Assembly (NCBI GenBank): GCA_964036275.1
Contig: OZ038433.1
Coordinates: 682,001 to 746,000, forward strand
DNA: 64,000 nt
Source of the DNA: Litoditis marina
Taxonomy: Eukaryota; Nematoda; Chromadorea; Rhabditida; Rhabditidae
Reading direction: 5' to 3'
This document shows, piece by piece, positions 1-13,827 of this stretch. Every line of letters starts with the position of its first letter. Position 1 is the first letter of the stretch. The notes under the pieces are model-generated. The model saw only the letters and a program-made list of their open reading frames with translations. It was not told the origin of the DNA and ran no database searches. The position numbers and the translations under genes are program-made.

Positions 1-3000
1 ATCTTTTTTAACTGACCATCCGTGGAAAACGAGTCGTTTCCTAGCGAGAATGTTCTGGTCGGAGTCGCAGAGTTGGCCGAACGGCGGCAGACTCCGACAC
101 CAATCCGAATAGTAGATGAAGTGACGACGCCAACCTGAGAATACTGAATATTTTAGGACGTTCTTCCAGCTGAAATCCTATGCGGTGAATGTATCGAGCT
201 GTGTTTGTAGTTTGATCTTGTTACTTTTTGGTCGAAAGTCGTGAGTTCGGAGATCAAAGTACAACGAAGACTTGATGCCTAACACAATGCAGGATAATCC
301 ATGATTCAATGGAGTTTTGAGGTTCTCGTCTATATCGAACTTCAGTTAATTTCATAACTCAGTTCACAATAAAGTTGTTCACCGCATACTCGGAAACATT
401 CATTTTTTGATTGTTATCAGTTGTCGTTACGGTGAAATTTGTGGGTTTTAGAGGTTCGTATTTTCCACGTCGTTGTTGTCAGAACGAAAAATATTGAACG
501 AAGATTCAACCAACCATCAATGAGATCCTCTGGTTGTAGTATTCTCTCACATACGAATCGCATAGGATATCGCGGACTAACTAGCATTGGGCGCCGGAAC
601 ACTACCTGCAAAAAGTGAATATTTAGATTAAACGAAACTAAAAAGTAGTTTGAAAACTCTAGAACTGTTAGCAATCGATGTTTTTTAATGTAGACGGAAT
701 AATTTCCCGATGTGATCTCTGACATAATATTGAGAGTTGTCCATATTGTAGTAGTAACACTGATTTCACCAAGTTTGAAGTTACATCTTTGATGCTGCAA
801 CACCGATCCGACGTTTTCTTGTTTATTCTAGACCTACTTCACGGAACTAGGTTTGGTAAACTTGAGTTAGAAAGATTGTTTACCTCAAACGGCAGATTTA
901 TTCCATGCTTGGTTGCACTAATTGACAAATCCACTTCGATAGGGGTGTGGAGGAACACCTGGAACCACCAGATTTGAACATTTATAGAAAAAAAAACAAT
1001 TCAAACCAACGAAAATAATAGTTTTAAGAAATGGTGTAACTCCCAATGTATTCCGAGCGTGTAAGATTGGCAACTTAGGTTAGATACTTAGCTGAATACT
1101 CGGTGGGTGAGAAACTGCTCTGCTAAACTACACAATTCGTCAATGGTTCAACAATGTGCGATGTACTTCACAAGCTGTGATGCGTTACAGGTAGAACAGA
1201 AAGTATTTTATAGCACAAAAAAAATGTCGCTCGCTATAAACTGATATAAGAAATGGGGGGGGGGGGTGAGAAAAATGAACTACCTTGGAATTAGAAAAAT
1301 GTCTCACCTGATTCTCGAGGTTCATCAACTCTTCGGGAATATGGTTGGCATCCAGATAGCATGGGGTGGGCAGCTCCTGCATGTGGGGAGGGGTCCCGTC
1401 CACTTCTATTTTGGGAACACGGGTCCCATCTCCGAAGGATGACGACTCGCACGCGTCTGTCTGGAATGAAATCAACGTGGTAAACGTGGAAAGTTTTTAT
1501 GACAAACCCTAACCAATAGCTTGAATATACTATAAATTAATTGAATAGTCACGTAAAGTTGGCATTATAATGAGGCATCGTGCACATTGCACGTTTCTGA
1601 GTTCTGCTGTGTTTAACATGTTTCACGTGACTGTGCAATTGACTAACAGTATGAATCCTGCTCGGCATTCTTGTCATGCATGTACTGTTGATTCTCGTGA
1701 GTTTTAGATATAAGGTGGAAAAAACTCGTAGGAAAGATATTGCACGCGAAATATTACAAATCACCTAGATTGTGTTTGACCAGTGTAGATCCCAAAGTTT
1801 GTATGAAAAGAAAAGTTGGACGTATACGAAAAACTCTTTATAAAGATTGTATAGGCCTTTTATTTCGTATTTCAAGTGTAATGATTGCACAACCAAACTA
1901 CTTCAAGGTGTATGCGTGAACTTTTACAGCTTGCCCATGTTGTTTCTGCAATTCTCTGTGAGAATAAAGTCTGCACACGTTTGCAGGGTATATTCATTAT
2001 TCGTACAGATCAAAAGGTCTGGTTGCTAAGTAACAAAAGACTAGAAAATCATGTTCGAGAGATCTGCATCAGCTACAATTCAGATAAACGGCGAAAACAC
2101 TCTAATTGTATCATATCGTAACCAAACACTCATTTATACGTTTTATCTTAGTACTACAATCGAATGAGTCAGGAATTGAACCTTCTATGCTTGAGTGAAA
2201 TAAAGTGCACTTAATGACTAAATGTTCTTATCATGGCTGAAACAAGTGGTCAATAATAATATATATCTTGCACACCTGTATAGCCTGATCATTCAGTTGC
2301 GGTTTGAGTCGTTTTCGCTTAATAGTTCCGTTGTGGGTTACTGTAACTTCCACACCATTCGCCTTCACGTTACGGTCCCGCTCATTTTGGACAGCTGAAG
2401 AAAATAATGAATACAAAGTACAAAGTGTGCGGTGACCAAGAGCGTTAGCTCATGCAAGTATGATAGTACAGGAAATCTCACAATGTTTGTTTTTGTTCAT
2501 ATTCTTCATGAGATAATCGCAGAAACTCTACGAGATGTCGCCAACGAGTAAGGTTCTAGGGGGAAAGAAGAGCACTAAACGGACCAAGATTGGCAAAACC
2601 GAAACATGAAATCTCGAAAACTTAATTTCGAATCTTGTCGTGCCTTCGTGGGATCCTACAGTGTACCTATAAAACATATGGAAGTGGCTAGAGCGGCCTA
2701 ATCGTAGTGTTAGGGCATACTTGGCTTAAGATGCAAAAAAAACTTACAATCAGGATTCATTCCAACTTCGAAGCATTTTTTGAGCCGACAAGATCGGCAG
2801 ACGTTTCTGTGCTCCTTAACCACAGGACAGTCTCCTCCGAAGCGACACGAATACTGACGTCGACTCCAGACGCTGGAAAATACATCAAAATCAAGCGTGA
2901 TGTAGAATTCTAAGTTGAGATGTGTATAGTGGATTTATATTATTTACTGAATCTTGTTTTTTGAAGGAAAAGGTGAAAGGGGCGAAACGTACAACGTGCA

Positions 3001-3635
3001 CTTTACCTTTTTCGGATATCCTTCAGTTGAATTTTATAGACTAAACTTGTCTGTCATTTGTGAATCGTACAATCAGAGCACATATCCCGCGTCGAAGGTG
3101 TGTTCATTATAATTTACACACAATTTTGCTTCAGGTTGAAAATTGAAAACATTGCTCGACTTCAAAACTGACCTCCTCCTAAAGAATCCCTTGCAACCGT
3201 TACACGCATTGATTCCGTAGTGTTTTCCGAACGCAACGTCGCCGCAAACGTCGCAGATTAGCTTGGCGCCTGAAGTGGCGCCAGAGCCGCCATCGGGCGC
3301 CAACGAGGTGGAGGGCCCACTCGCTTCTCCTGCAACTATAACGTCAGATTCAAATGAAAACATGTGTCATACAAGAGCATCTAAATTCGAATTCCAACTC
3401 TCTAGTTCAATTTTGGTTCTCCATTTACTCTTCCGGTTTTCGCATCCGCAATCATCAGCTCAGAGTTAAAACAGCAACTTCAATTGAATTAAACATAACT
3501 GAACCCGATTCAGTATTTATAAGATCAGTTTAGCCTAGAAAACTGACCGTAGAAAGGATAGTCATCGATTGCCTCCTCCTTCGTGATATCCTTTATTTGG
3601 AATGGGGCAAACTGGGCGGCATTGTGTTCAATCAT
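1..3635 (-). CDS. HNF4-like (supplementary) nuclear hormone receptor, 3' end off the window
   Basis: Ligand-type nuclear receptor, expected to act as a DNA-binding transcription factor. Minus-strand exons read 3635-3548, 3329-3173, 2872-2748, 2394-2276, 1460-1308, 605 to about 469 (3' end uncertain) and 169-17. The second and third exons join in phase into a complete two-finger C4 DNA-binding domain: [14 protein letters not shown], then P-box [10 protein letters not shown], then [14 protein letters not shown]. The next exon begins SVQNERDR, the post-finger signature of the HNF4 group. A hinge follows, then ligand-domain helices including [17 protein letters not shown]. The chosen ATG lies directly after a CCTTCAG acceptor, so it may be a trans-splice site or an internal exon start. 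The last donor seen is at position 17, so the rest of the ligand domain lies to the left of the window. Seen: the domain sequence. Inferred: the boundaries of the sixth exon. Ligand and targets are unknown. Confidence 0.85.
1526..1652 (-). repeat. MITE family A copy (nuclear receptor region)
   Basis: About 127 bp with imperfect terminal inverted repeats. It begins TATACTATAAATTAATTG and ends GACTAACAGTAT. It lies 66 bp upstream (minus strand) of the 1308-1460 exon, inside an intron. It matches ten other copies in this window. Confidence 0.8.
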
Positions 3636-5574
3636 CTGAAGGGAATACAGAATTAACAGAAAAGAACACCTTAGGCATTATTCACTGATTCAAACAATAT
3701 CATCGACTTTATCAAATTAGCAAAGAACGTGAAAATATCGGCATAATGTGAGTGAGAACTGAGTACTGTATTTTGAAAATATAAAAACGTCTTTTACAAA
3801 GTACGAGTGTAAAATTCGTCCACAAGTTCTTACGTTTGAAGTTTTTACAATCTAATGTTCTAGGAAGCTACCTTCGTATGAAATAGAGGATAGTTATTCT
3901 GTAGTTCTGTCTAGGTACACGTTTTACGTGATGAGTACATTGTCTACAGTCTAGATGACACGGTAATTAGCATGTGGTCCCATAGAGTGGGTATTCTACC
4001 CACAAAGGTACCGAGTATGTGATAAGTAACTAGAATCAATTAGGTCTGGGAATTAAGCTGACTTCATATGTAGACCTGCCCTCAGGGGGACAATAGTGAG
4101 AGGGATAGAGTGTAGTCGGATTATATACTAATCAAAGTGGTGTTGTCGACCACTACAATTAAGTAAAACATAATGCTAAGGTGAACTACTGGAAATTCAT
4201 CAGCACGTATTTTCTGTCGAGCAAGACATCGTGAAACCCGGAACTTCGAGTTTTCTGACACGTGACACGTGACCTATACTTCTACTGTATGTTACCTACA
4301 AGCAAAAACTTGTAGGTATATTATCATATTATTTTATATATGTATAAATGTTGAAAATGGTTAGCTGTTCCACCTCGATTAGGTTTTATTTTATTTCTCA
4401 TATTTTACATGAATGATAGACATGAGAAAGAGAAATTAGAGGGCAGACCGCCTACCTAATCAGTAGTCATAATGTTTCTGAGAAAACATATAATTGCTAA
4501 AAGTGTTTCCGTTAACGTTTTATTCGCATTAGGGAACAATTTAGTTTTTGCACTGAAAGTGTGACATATTGGACGCATTTAGACAGTTTTACATTATGGA
4601 TTAGGCTGAAATCGTGGGAATTCGGGCAGGATTGGATAGCGAGACGAGCGATGGCTGGCAATAACAAAAGGGCAGACGGCTGCCGATCTCTGGTCGAAGG
4701 AAAACGAGGGAGAAACACAAAATAAGGCACTGTTTGGAAGTAAATGGGTTATATAGGAAAAAAAACATAGAAATAAACATAGAGTAGATCTCTATATTTC
4801 AGTAGATGACTTATTTCTTAAATCTAAGACTTGCGATAATTGTTGGAATTGAATCCACGTGAACATCGTTTACCTACCAGTGGTTGGAAAACAAGCTTAA
4901 AACTTAAAGGAGCTCGTTCTCGTCCTTCGCACTTAAATAGTTTCGAAACGAACGGAACTAAAAAGAGTGTTCAAACGACGATAATTTCCGAAGAACATAA
5001 ATTATCGGAAACACCAAATGTGATAATCAGGTGACAATTACGGTGGAAAAAAAGTTCGGCATAACTATATTTCATTTAAGTTGTTGATGTTATTACATAG
5101 TCTCGTTCAGTCAGAATACCATAATTTATGCGCACTATGACCAGTTAGTTAGCGCAGGCGCTGGCTAACTTTTTGATCGATGGTTCGATTGAGCAGGAAT
5201 TTGATAAACTTGTCAGTTGTGTCACTTGTCAATTCAGAAATGTTTTAGCAGAGAGGAGAACCATCAAGGAACGGTTCAGGGACTCTACTTTCTACTCGAA
5301 TATGTATGATCTACCAGAATCTCGAGATAATCTTCTCTTGTAGCATGAAAACGCTAGACGATAATGTCTAGACACTAAACCGACCTTCTACCTACAATTG
5401 TGAAAGTACAACCATGATACACTACATCAGTAGTTGGCTTCAGAATACGTGAGAAAGGAGACCGTTAGGTAATCGGAAGTACATTTGCACTTCCAATTGA
5501 ATCAGTTCAAAATGTTGAGGGAAATTAGCGAAAGTACAGAGAAATAAAGGGATACTCGAATGAAGGAACACTTG

Positions 5575-5760
5575 TTGGTCACATCTAGAGGCACAAGTGG
5601 TCTAGTGGTTAGCGTTCGGCTGTCGCTCCACAGACCTGGGTTTGATCCCCGCTCGCCGCGGTATCTTTATGGCGGACCGCATGAGCTGGTAACAAAGCTC
5701 ACACATGCCTATTTCCACCCCTTCTACGGACAGTCCTTCTACGGCTTATATTGGTACTAT
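5575..5760 (+). repeat. tRNA-like element (SINE head)
   Basis: TGGTCTAGTGG fits an internal A box and GGTTTGATCCC fits a B box at tRNA-like spacing. The flanks cannot form a 7-bp acceptor stem, so this is not a working tRNA. A tRNA-derived SINE or tRNA pseudogene is the best reading. Confidence 0.55.
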
Positions 5761-6164
5761 GTAATTGTAACTAAATCACGATAAAGTGATAAACGGATGA
5801 AATAGGCCGTACACAAATTTCTAATGTATCTATTCTCTGATTGTAAATATGTATAAGTTATGTATTCAGTGAGAGACCCCTTTCGGATATGACGTTTCGC
5901 GGCAGGTGCTAGAAAAAGCCCTGCGGCGAGTCTCTGCTGATCGAGTCTTTTTGAAGTTTGATTCAAATATAAAACATGAACCGAAGTCAACACTTCCCAC
6001 ACAATGAGGGTTCTCACTAACGAAGTATAGCCCAAAGTTTACTACGTCGTGTCTAGAACATTCTTCAACATCAGTTAACTATGTGTCTGAAGAGCTCAAT
6101 AGTGAAATTATTCTCTTAAAACGTTTAGGCAGGACATATAGTCGTCGCCAACGGGAAGGCTGGA

Positions 6165-6355
6165 GGGCACTGTATATCTCACTTTCCGCTGTGTACGCAC
6201 ACATGTCCTCGATTTCAGAGCTTGCCGTTCACATACTCTAATAGCGCTGTAGTTAGCGTCCGGCTACGAAACGTTTGCTCGCAGGTTCGATTGCGGTGGA
6301 GAACATAAATTTATAAGTTTGGCGCCCACTATACTATTGCAAAAATCGCCCTGCA
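6165..6355 (+). repeat. tRNA-derived SINE, family S copy 1
   Basis: It shares an extended block with copies at 26.4 and 63.5 kb: a CGCTGTGTACGCAC leader, then TAGCGCTGTAGTTAGCG (A-box region), then GCAGGTTCGATT (B box), then a tail with TTGGCGCCCACTATAC. The A and B boxes mark it as polymerase III tRNA-derived. The tail similarity shows it is a mobile repeat rather than a lone tRNA. Confidence 0.65.
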
Positions 6356-7682
6356 CTCGATTTCTGCAAAAGTATCAGAGGTTAATGAGTGTATAATTCA
6401 AAGAGGAGGTTATTGTGAGAATGTAGCCTGATGGGTAGTTCCAATGGTTTCCCTGCCTCCTAATGATGTGGAATGAAAAGTAGACTTGCGACTGGCACTG
6501 TTAATTAGCGCCACGAGAACATCGAAATCGATAGCCACTAGGAAATACCCTTATGTCGAATGAATGGATTGAAAACGAGATCCTGGGTACAACCAAAAAA
6601 CTTAAACAAACACCTTTAAGGTCTTTTAAAGACAAACTGACTTGAACTTTTTCGAAGTAAGTGAGTACGTCATAGATTTTGTCATAGTTTTTGCAGAAAA
6701 GGAAAAAAAGACGTTTTAAGAAGTGCAGATAATTTGAAGGATTGAAACAGCGTATACTCCCACTAAGTCTTCTCCTATCCGTGCTTATCCCTAGTTGGCG
6801 TATAAAAACGAAATGTGAGTAGAGTTTGGGTCGGCTCTGACGTCAGCTGTGATATAGTCTTTCGCATTTATCAAGTTGGTTCTGGTGGCGAGCGTGCCAA
6901 CGAAATTTCCAGACCTTTTGCAACAGAACAGTTCAAAGTAGTTTGAGATTTTCTTTGTTGATCAGGAAACATTTGCAAAACTGGAATAGAGACGAAATGG
7001 AGACGAATGAATCCATATTTTTCAAATGTTTCCACTTGTAGTTTGGTCAGCAACAAAATCGGTGAAATTCATTTACTTTTGCTCTAAAACCAGGGTGGTC
7101 CAGTCACCTTTCAATGTACTAGAAAAGTGATGTTTGACGCAGCGCAGAGCAAACGAATTGTTTGCATTGCGCCGCAACGCTGCCAACTGGCCAATTTAGA
7201 ACAAGGGGGACGAAAATGGAAGTGAAAAAGAAATATTGATTCCATGGAAGGAAAGAAAAATTACAAACAAAAAACAATTTCAAAAATATTAATAATGAAC
7301 TTTCTTTGTAGGGAGCAATGAAAAAAAACCAATAGACATGCAAATCCGGAAATGCGGGATAAGTATTTGGAGACCCAGACAGCTATGTAGTGCGATGAGC
7401 TATACTTATTACCGAGTTAGCGATAAGCCAATACGATTACTTAGGATACAGCCATAAAAAATTGCATAAAAAGGTAGGCAACGTCACAAGTTAGCCGGAC
7501 CTAGCAAACTATATAATGAAGAGGTTTCCGAAAGGAAAACACACAGTTTGAACACTAGTTCGTAACGTTTTTAGAATACTTGAAGCATATGCCAGCCTTT
7601 AATGACATTATACTTAAGAACAAGCTGGTGTGATAAAAGCTAGACACTAATATTCAACCAAAATCAATATCTGAACCACTCT

Positions 7683-7815
7683 TATACTATCAGTCAATTG
7701 CTCAGTCACGTGAAACATATCAAACATAGCAGAACTCAAAAACGTGCAATGACAAAGTGCACGATTCCTCATTAGAAAGCTGATGTTACGTGACTATTCA
7801 ATCGACCTCTAATAG
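7683..7815 (+). repeat. MITE family A copy
   Basis: Starts TATACTATCAGTCAATTG and continues through the family core (CACGTGAAACAT, AGCAGAACTCA, GTGCACGATTCCTCATTAG) to GTGACTATTCAATCGACC. It lies in the gene-free interval. Confidence 0.8.
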
Positions 7816-9960
7816 AGTTTCTTTCAGTTGAACTTTTTGAGGGTTTTTTCTGCGAAGAATATTATAGAGGCGCGTCTACGTGCTCAACGCTCCTTTTCTC
7901 AACATCGATTCAATTATGTCTCCAGACATTAGCCTTGGTGGGGATGTATGAAGTACTAATGATACTTCTCATCAACCCTTCTGAATGAATGGTCAGGAGG
8001 GCAGAAGAGCAGTGAGAGAGCAAACTTTGTCTGGCGCTAGACTCGCAGGAAACATCAATCCCAACATCATACATCAGTCAGAGGGGGGGGGGGGGGGTAT
8101 GAATGCTGTTCTTGAACTATCTTCTCTTATTTTATCATAACGGTTTTTACAGTTTAATTATACAAATATTCCAATGCTCACACAGATTTAGAGACGAAAC
8201 GATGCAACTTTTGAAAACCAAAAAGTGTTTCTTTATAAAATTTGAAACTTTATTTTTTTACTAAAACTTTAACTTTTGTGTAATGAGTTAATTTCATTTA
8301 CTTACATCCTAAAATATATTATTCTAACGATTTTAACCATTGTATTCTCTTTTTCTAACAGGTACGGTATTGATTGAAGTACCAAAACACGAAATAGACT
8401 ATCAAATTCTTATGACAAAATGTGTTCCAAAAAAACGACAAAATTGAAATAACCACGGGCGTTTAAACACACTTTTTTTGACTGAACCAACAATACTGGT
8501 TGTGTGTGAATCAACTGGTAGCTCTACCCATATGGAACAACAGTGTTTACTCACCACATACAAGGTCCACACGCAAACATAAAGAAGAACATTCATTGAT
8601 TTATTACATGGAAGGTCGACTGTATGAATTCAGTGAAGTTTTACAAGTAGTTACCACCGAAGAATTATTATCGCGGAATACCGCAAAATGTGCATGCCCT
8701 GAAAAACTGCGTCAACTGACACTTTGAAATGAATAGAAAAGATAAAGTTAGTACAGTTCCATCTTTATTCCTAATATAACAATATGCTGAAATTTGACCT
8801 GGAGTTGTGGCTTGCAACATGAGTTGTGCACAATGATAGTTCACGTAAATGTTACACGTGTACGTAAAATTCTAGCTCCAATTTAAAACTTTCCAAGAAG
8901 GATATAGTTACAAACATATTAATATGATATTGATTGTTGAAAGGTGCATAGACGGCGAAAAAGTGCTTGATAGTGTGACAACCGAGTGTTTTAGTCGGCT
9001 GGTCGAAAGAGTGTGGCAGGAGCGGAGGGTGCCAGACAGTGGTACATGGGTAGAGAAGTAGAGGAAACACATTGAACGTAGCAATGAACGAGACCAAATA
9101 GAGTATGCTGTGTACACTTGCATCCGTATTCAAGAACTTGTTTACGTGTAGCACGTGAAACACGTGAAACGCATTTTTTTTCAAAAATAAAAGTCCAAAG
9201 AGCTTGTATGTTGTTGAACCTAAGAAAACGCGAGACTACGAGTTTCCCATAGTTTATTGTAACACTTTGACAAATTACTTTGCTACCGCGTGGTGGGATC
9301 AAAATTAACAGAAATCGAATGAAACCGTTTGATATGTTTGAAAAAAAAGAGTAATTTGAAAGCCCATCGAGCTTTTGTTATGTAGATTGGAAAATATGCC
9401 GCGTATTCTATGATAAAATTCACGAGACAGAATTCGAAAGACTTGTCTCGAACCAGGTGGTTCGTTCTAGAACCGAAACGTGTTTGAGTTTAAAAAAATG
9501 TGGAACCGAACCAATTTAAGTAATTAATATAATGCTAGAGTTGGTCATTAGGGTTTGGTGCAGTTTGGTGTCCGTATGAGTAAGCATGCGGTTTGGTTTA
9601 TTACCGACTATAATTTGTTCGGGAAGAATCGGTTTGTTTTGATTCGGGAAAAGACGGTTCGGGAATAAATTGGCCGATTGTAGTCTACACAGATCATGAC
9701 GGTAAACTGGTTATGTCACTTTTTCCACATCAAGACTCGAACACGATTGGTTGTGGTGAGCGACGGAAGATTTCTATTCAATGTTGAAATTACGCAAGTC
9801 AAATTCGAAATATGTGACACACATCAGTACTAACAAAATCAGTACTAACTAACGTTCCAATATAATGCAAGACAACTGCGACTTATTATTAGGACTTAAT
9901 ATGACTACGTAAAATAGGAAAATGCACAATTGGTTATTTGCTGGAATTGGGAAAATTGAA

Positions 9961-10110
9961 GTATCGCCCCCCACTTTAGTTGGGTCCCCCCCGTAGCACT
10001 TCAACCCCCCCACCCAAGCTAAAACCTGAAAATCTAGGAGAGGGGGGGGGGGTCAAACTACAATTCCCCAAACGCAATACAAATTCAAAAAGGTGGGGGG
10101 GTAAAAAGTC
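9961..10110. repeat. G/C-run inverted-repeat fragment
   Basis: Runs of 6-9 C (CGCCCCCCAC, TCCCCCCC) are followed within 150 bp by runs of G (AGGGGGGGGGGT, GGTGGGGGGG). The same motif family recurs at 12.06-13.03 kb and 23.74-23.85 kb. It looks like a diverged repeat copy with quadruplex-forming potential. Confidence 0.5.
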
Positions 10111-10849
10111 AATGTTCCCCTGGAATTTTATATAGGAACACAAACTATGAACTGGTCCTCGACGTTCAGTCGAGAGGTAATTTTATCAAGAAACGATCAA
10201 TTTTCTTAGAGGGAAATAGTTGAACTCAGCTCATTTTCTGCTTTACGGAAGTGTAGACCTTTTTTAGTGCGTCTCAACTAAACCCTCTAGTACAAGCGGG
10301 AATTATCCGCATCAGTTTCGTCATTCCAATCCTAAGAAGAAAACTATATCCACTAAATCTTAGACGGAAAAGATTAGTGTCGACCCGTGTGTGGGCGTAT
10401 AGTCTTGGACCTCAAACTCGTGGTAAGAATACTGTAAGTCATAGTTCCTGATATATTAATAATACTTTCGCTGTACTTCCCGTTATTTCATGCTTCATGA
10501 TCGGTATGAAACTAGGAACTTCATGGAGGTACTCTATGCCATATTGTTGGTGAGGACGGAAAGTACTTGACATAGTTGGGAAAGACCATCACTTCGAAGT
10601 GCGCATGGTTCAATTTGTAAAGGTGCATTAGAGAGATCTCTGCTTTTAAATTTTCTAAGATTACTGTAAATGAAGCAAAGCTAAAACAATGGTAATATAT
10701 ACAACTCCTTTTCAGCAATAACATAGTCATGATTCAAGATTTATGAAGTGTATATCAATTAAACTACTCTGATGCGTATCGAGAGTGCCACCGAAATGTT
10801 CGATGTAGTTTAATTTAATCAAAATACACGCCAAAACTACCATTTTCGC

Positions 10850-11614
<765 letters not shown>

Positions 11615-12084
11615 ATCACGCTGTGTAGATGTAATCTGCGTGAGTCAGTCACAATCGACCTGACTGGACATTCTCGAACTAGTGACAACCTCTGACCGGC
11701 ACCTAAATGGGTTCCAATAAACTACACTATGCTTAAAACATAGGAAGAACATTACCGGCTCCGGACAGTTATGCATAGGTAGCATATAATCGGGTCGGGT
11801 AGGTCGAGACGAAAACGTGAGTGAAGATCTGATCTGTATATGACCCGGTATTGTCAGCTGCAAACAATGCAATATCCCACAATCCACAATGTTCCGCTAC
11901 TTTGATTGCATCTGATTTGAAAAATTCGGTGCGAGAACTATAAATAGACAGGTTGATCTTATTGATAACTTCTGAAACGTGCAGTGATGACGTATCTTAA
12001 TGATAGCATGGTTCATAAAGATAAAAGTATCACTGAAGGGTGGCTGCAATATCCCACACTAGTTTGATTAGTGGGGGAAAATGT

Positions 12085-12735
12085 ACAATCGCCCCCCACT
12101 AGAGTGGTTAAGGAATTGAATTGGAATTGGAATTGAAAAGAATTGAAAACCAATTCCAAAGAATTGAATTGAATTGGTTTTTTTGTACCACCAATTCCAA
12201 AGAATTGAATTGAATTGGTTTTTGTGTAAAACCAATTCCTTAGAATTGAATTGAATTGGTTTTTTGAAATCCAGAAAAATTAGAATTAAATTGAATTGGT
12301 TTTTTCAATATCAGCAATAATATTTGGAATTGGTTTTGGAATTGGTTTTTTCAGCGTGGGAAAATTGTTTGTTTTCTGCTGTGTTCTATTCAATCTCAAG
12401 GCGGTAGTAGTGTTAATAAACACAAAAACTGTTTTATGAACCGAATTGACAAAAAAATGCATCTAGAATTGAAATTGGAATTGATTTTTTTTTGAGAATT
12501 GGTCGGAATTGGTCGGAATCGAATTGAATTGGTTTTTTGGCGCCGGAAAAGAATTGGAATTGAAACTCGGATATTTTTTGAGAATTGGTTGGAAGTGGAA
12601 TTGAATTGAATTGGTTTTGCGCCATCGGATAAGAATTGGAATTGAAATTCTGAGATTTCTTGAGAATTGGTTGGAATTGGAATTGAATTGGTTTTTCAGA
12701 ATTGGTTAACCACTCTACCCCCCACCCAACAATCA
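12085..12735. repeat. GAATTG minisatellite element with inverted-repeat ends
   Basis: About 600 bp of degenerate tandem units built from GAATTGGAATTGAATTGG and T-runs. The array is bounded on the left by CCCCCCACTAGAGTGGTTAA and on the right by TTAACCACTCTACCCCCC, which are reverse complements apart from a few bases. The flanks suggest one element whose interior expanded. Confidence 0.7.
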
Positions 12736-12759
12736 CTCCCTCGTGGTACTATTATCCCA

Positions 12760-13035
12760 CCTAATTAAAATCCTAGAAAAGTCGCGCGGTGGGGGGGTAA
12801 ATGGTAAATGGGTGGGGGAGCTGGGGGTACATTGTACATCTTCGACAATGAACAATCACCCCCCACAATACAAAATGGGGGGTGATAGTACATACCCGGA
12901 ACTGATGAACAATCACCCCCCACTCAATCCAAGCCTGCAGTAAATAAGCATGGTGTATAATCGCCCCCCAAAGGTGGGGGGCGATTGTAGTACGGGCCCT
13001 TTTCAACTCATTTTCGACCAGGGTGGGGGGGCAAA
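12760..13035. repeat. G-run inverted-repeat element(s)
   Basis: Several nested copies of ACAATCACCCCCCAC and its complement GTGGGGGGTGAT or GTGGGGGGCGATTGTA occur within 280 bp. They can form strong hairpins and G4-type structures. The end motif also occurs at 12.08 and 23.75 kb, so this is a repeat family. Confidence 0.6.
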
Positions 13036-13827
13036 TGTAAACTACTCCCGATTAGTGCGAGACCGCTATCATGTGTCGCAATCGACCTGTGGTCTATTTA
13101 ATCAAACCATTCCCAGAAGAGATAATCAACACACACCTTTCGTGTTCTAATCACACGTCGCACAGACAGGTGTTGATCTTTGTTCAAGCATTCCTCGACA
13201 AAGAAAACACAATGGCACTGTAGTTTAGGCTGGGAACGTCAATTAGGAGCAACAGCCCAACGGAAACCCTACATAAACAGTTCCTAGTAATGACTACTAA
13301 GTTAGGGGTGTATGAATTACTCATTTTGCTTACAATAGTGGTGGTGATACCGGAGCCCGGGTGGCCGGAAGGGGGTGTAAAGTTCGAATAAATTCGCACA
13401 CGGGCAGCTTCAAGTAGACTATGAGAATAGTAATTAGCGTTCATGGGATGCCCCACTTGCACAGCATCGAATAGTCAATAGTACAAGATGGGCTCATTCT
13501 AACAAATCAGCTGGGACGGTCGATGTGGTCGCGGAAACGAGTGCATTTGCCATAACATACATTATGATAGAGTACATTTAGCCTGGCAAAGAACAATAAT
13601 GAAGGTCAAAAAGGTATGTCAAACGTTTATCACCAAAAAATCACAAGAAAAAAACATGAAACTAAAACTTCAAACAGAAACAAATGCGTGAGATTAAAAA
13701 CCCGCTATCAACGGTAAAACGTGAGCTGGGTATACTTTAACAAAACATGCGACTAGGTCGAGGAAAAATATATATATATAAATAAATAATTAAAATTAAT
13801 ATGGGTAAAATATTAACATATTAGCGT

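Noticed and set aside
5575..5650. Functional tRNA gene
   Set aside because: A and B boxes are present but the acceptor stem does not pair, so it is listed as a SINE or pseudogene.
8852..9302. Overlapping minus-strand frames near 9 kb
   Set aside because: Three frames are open over the same stretch with no family resemblance; typical of chance frames.
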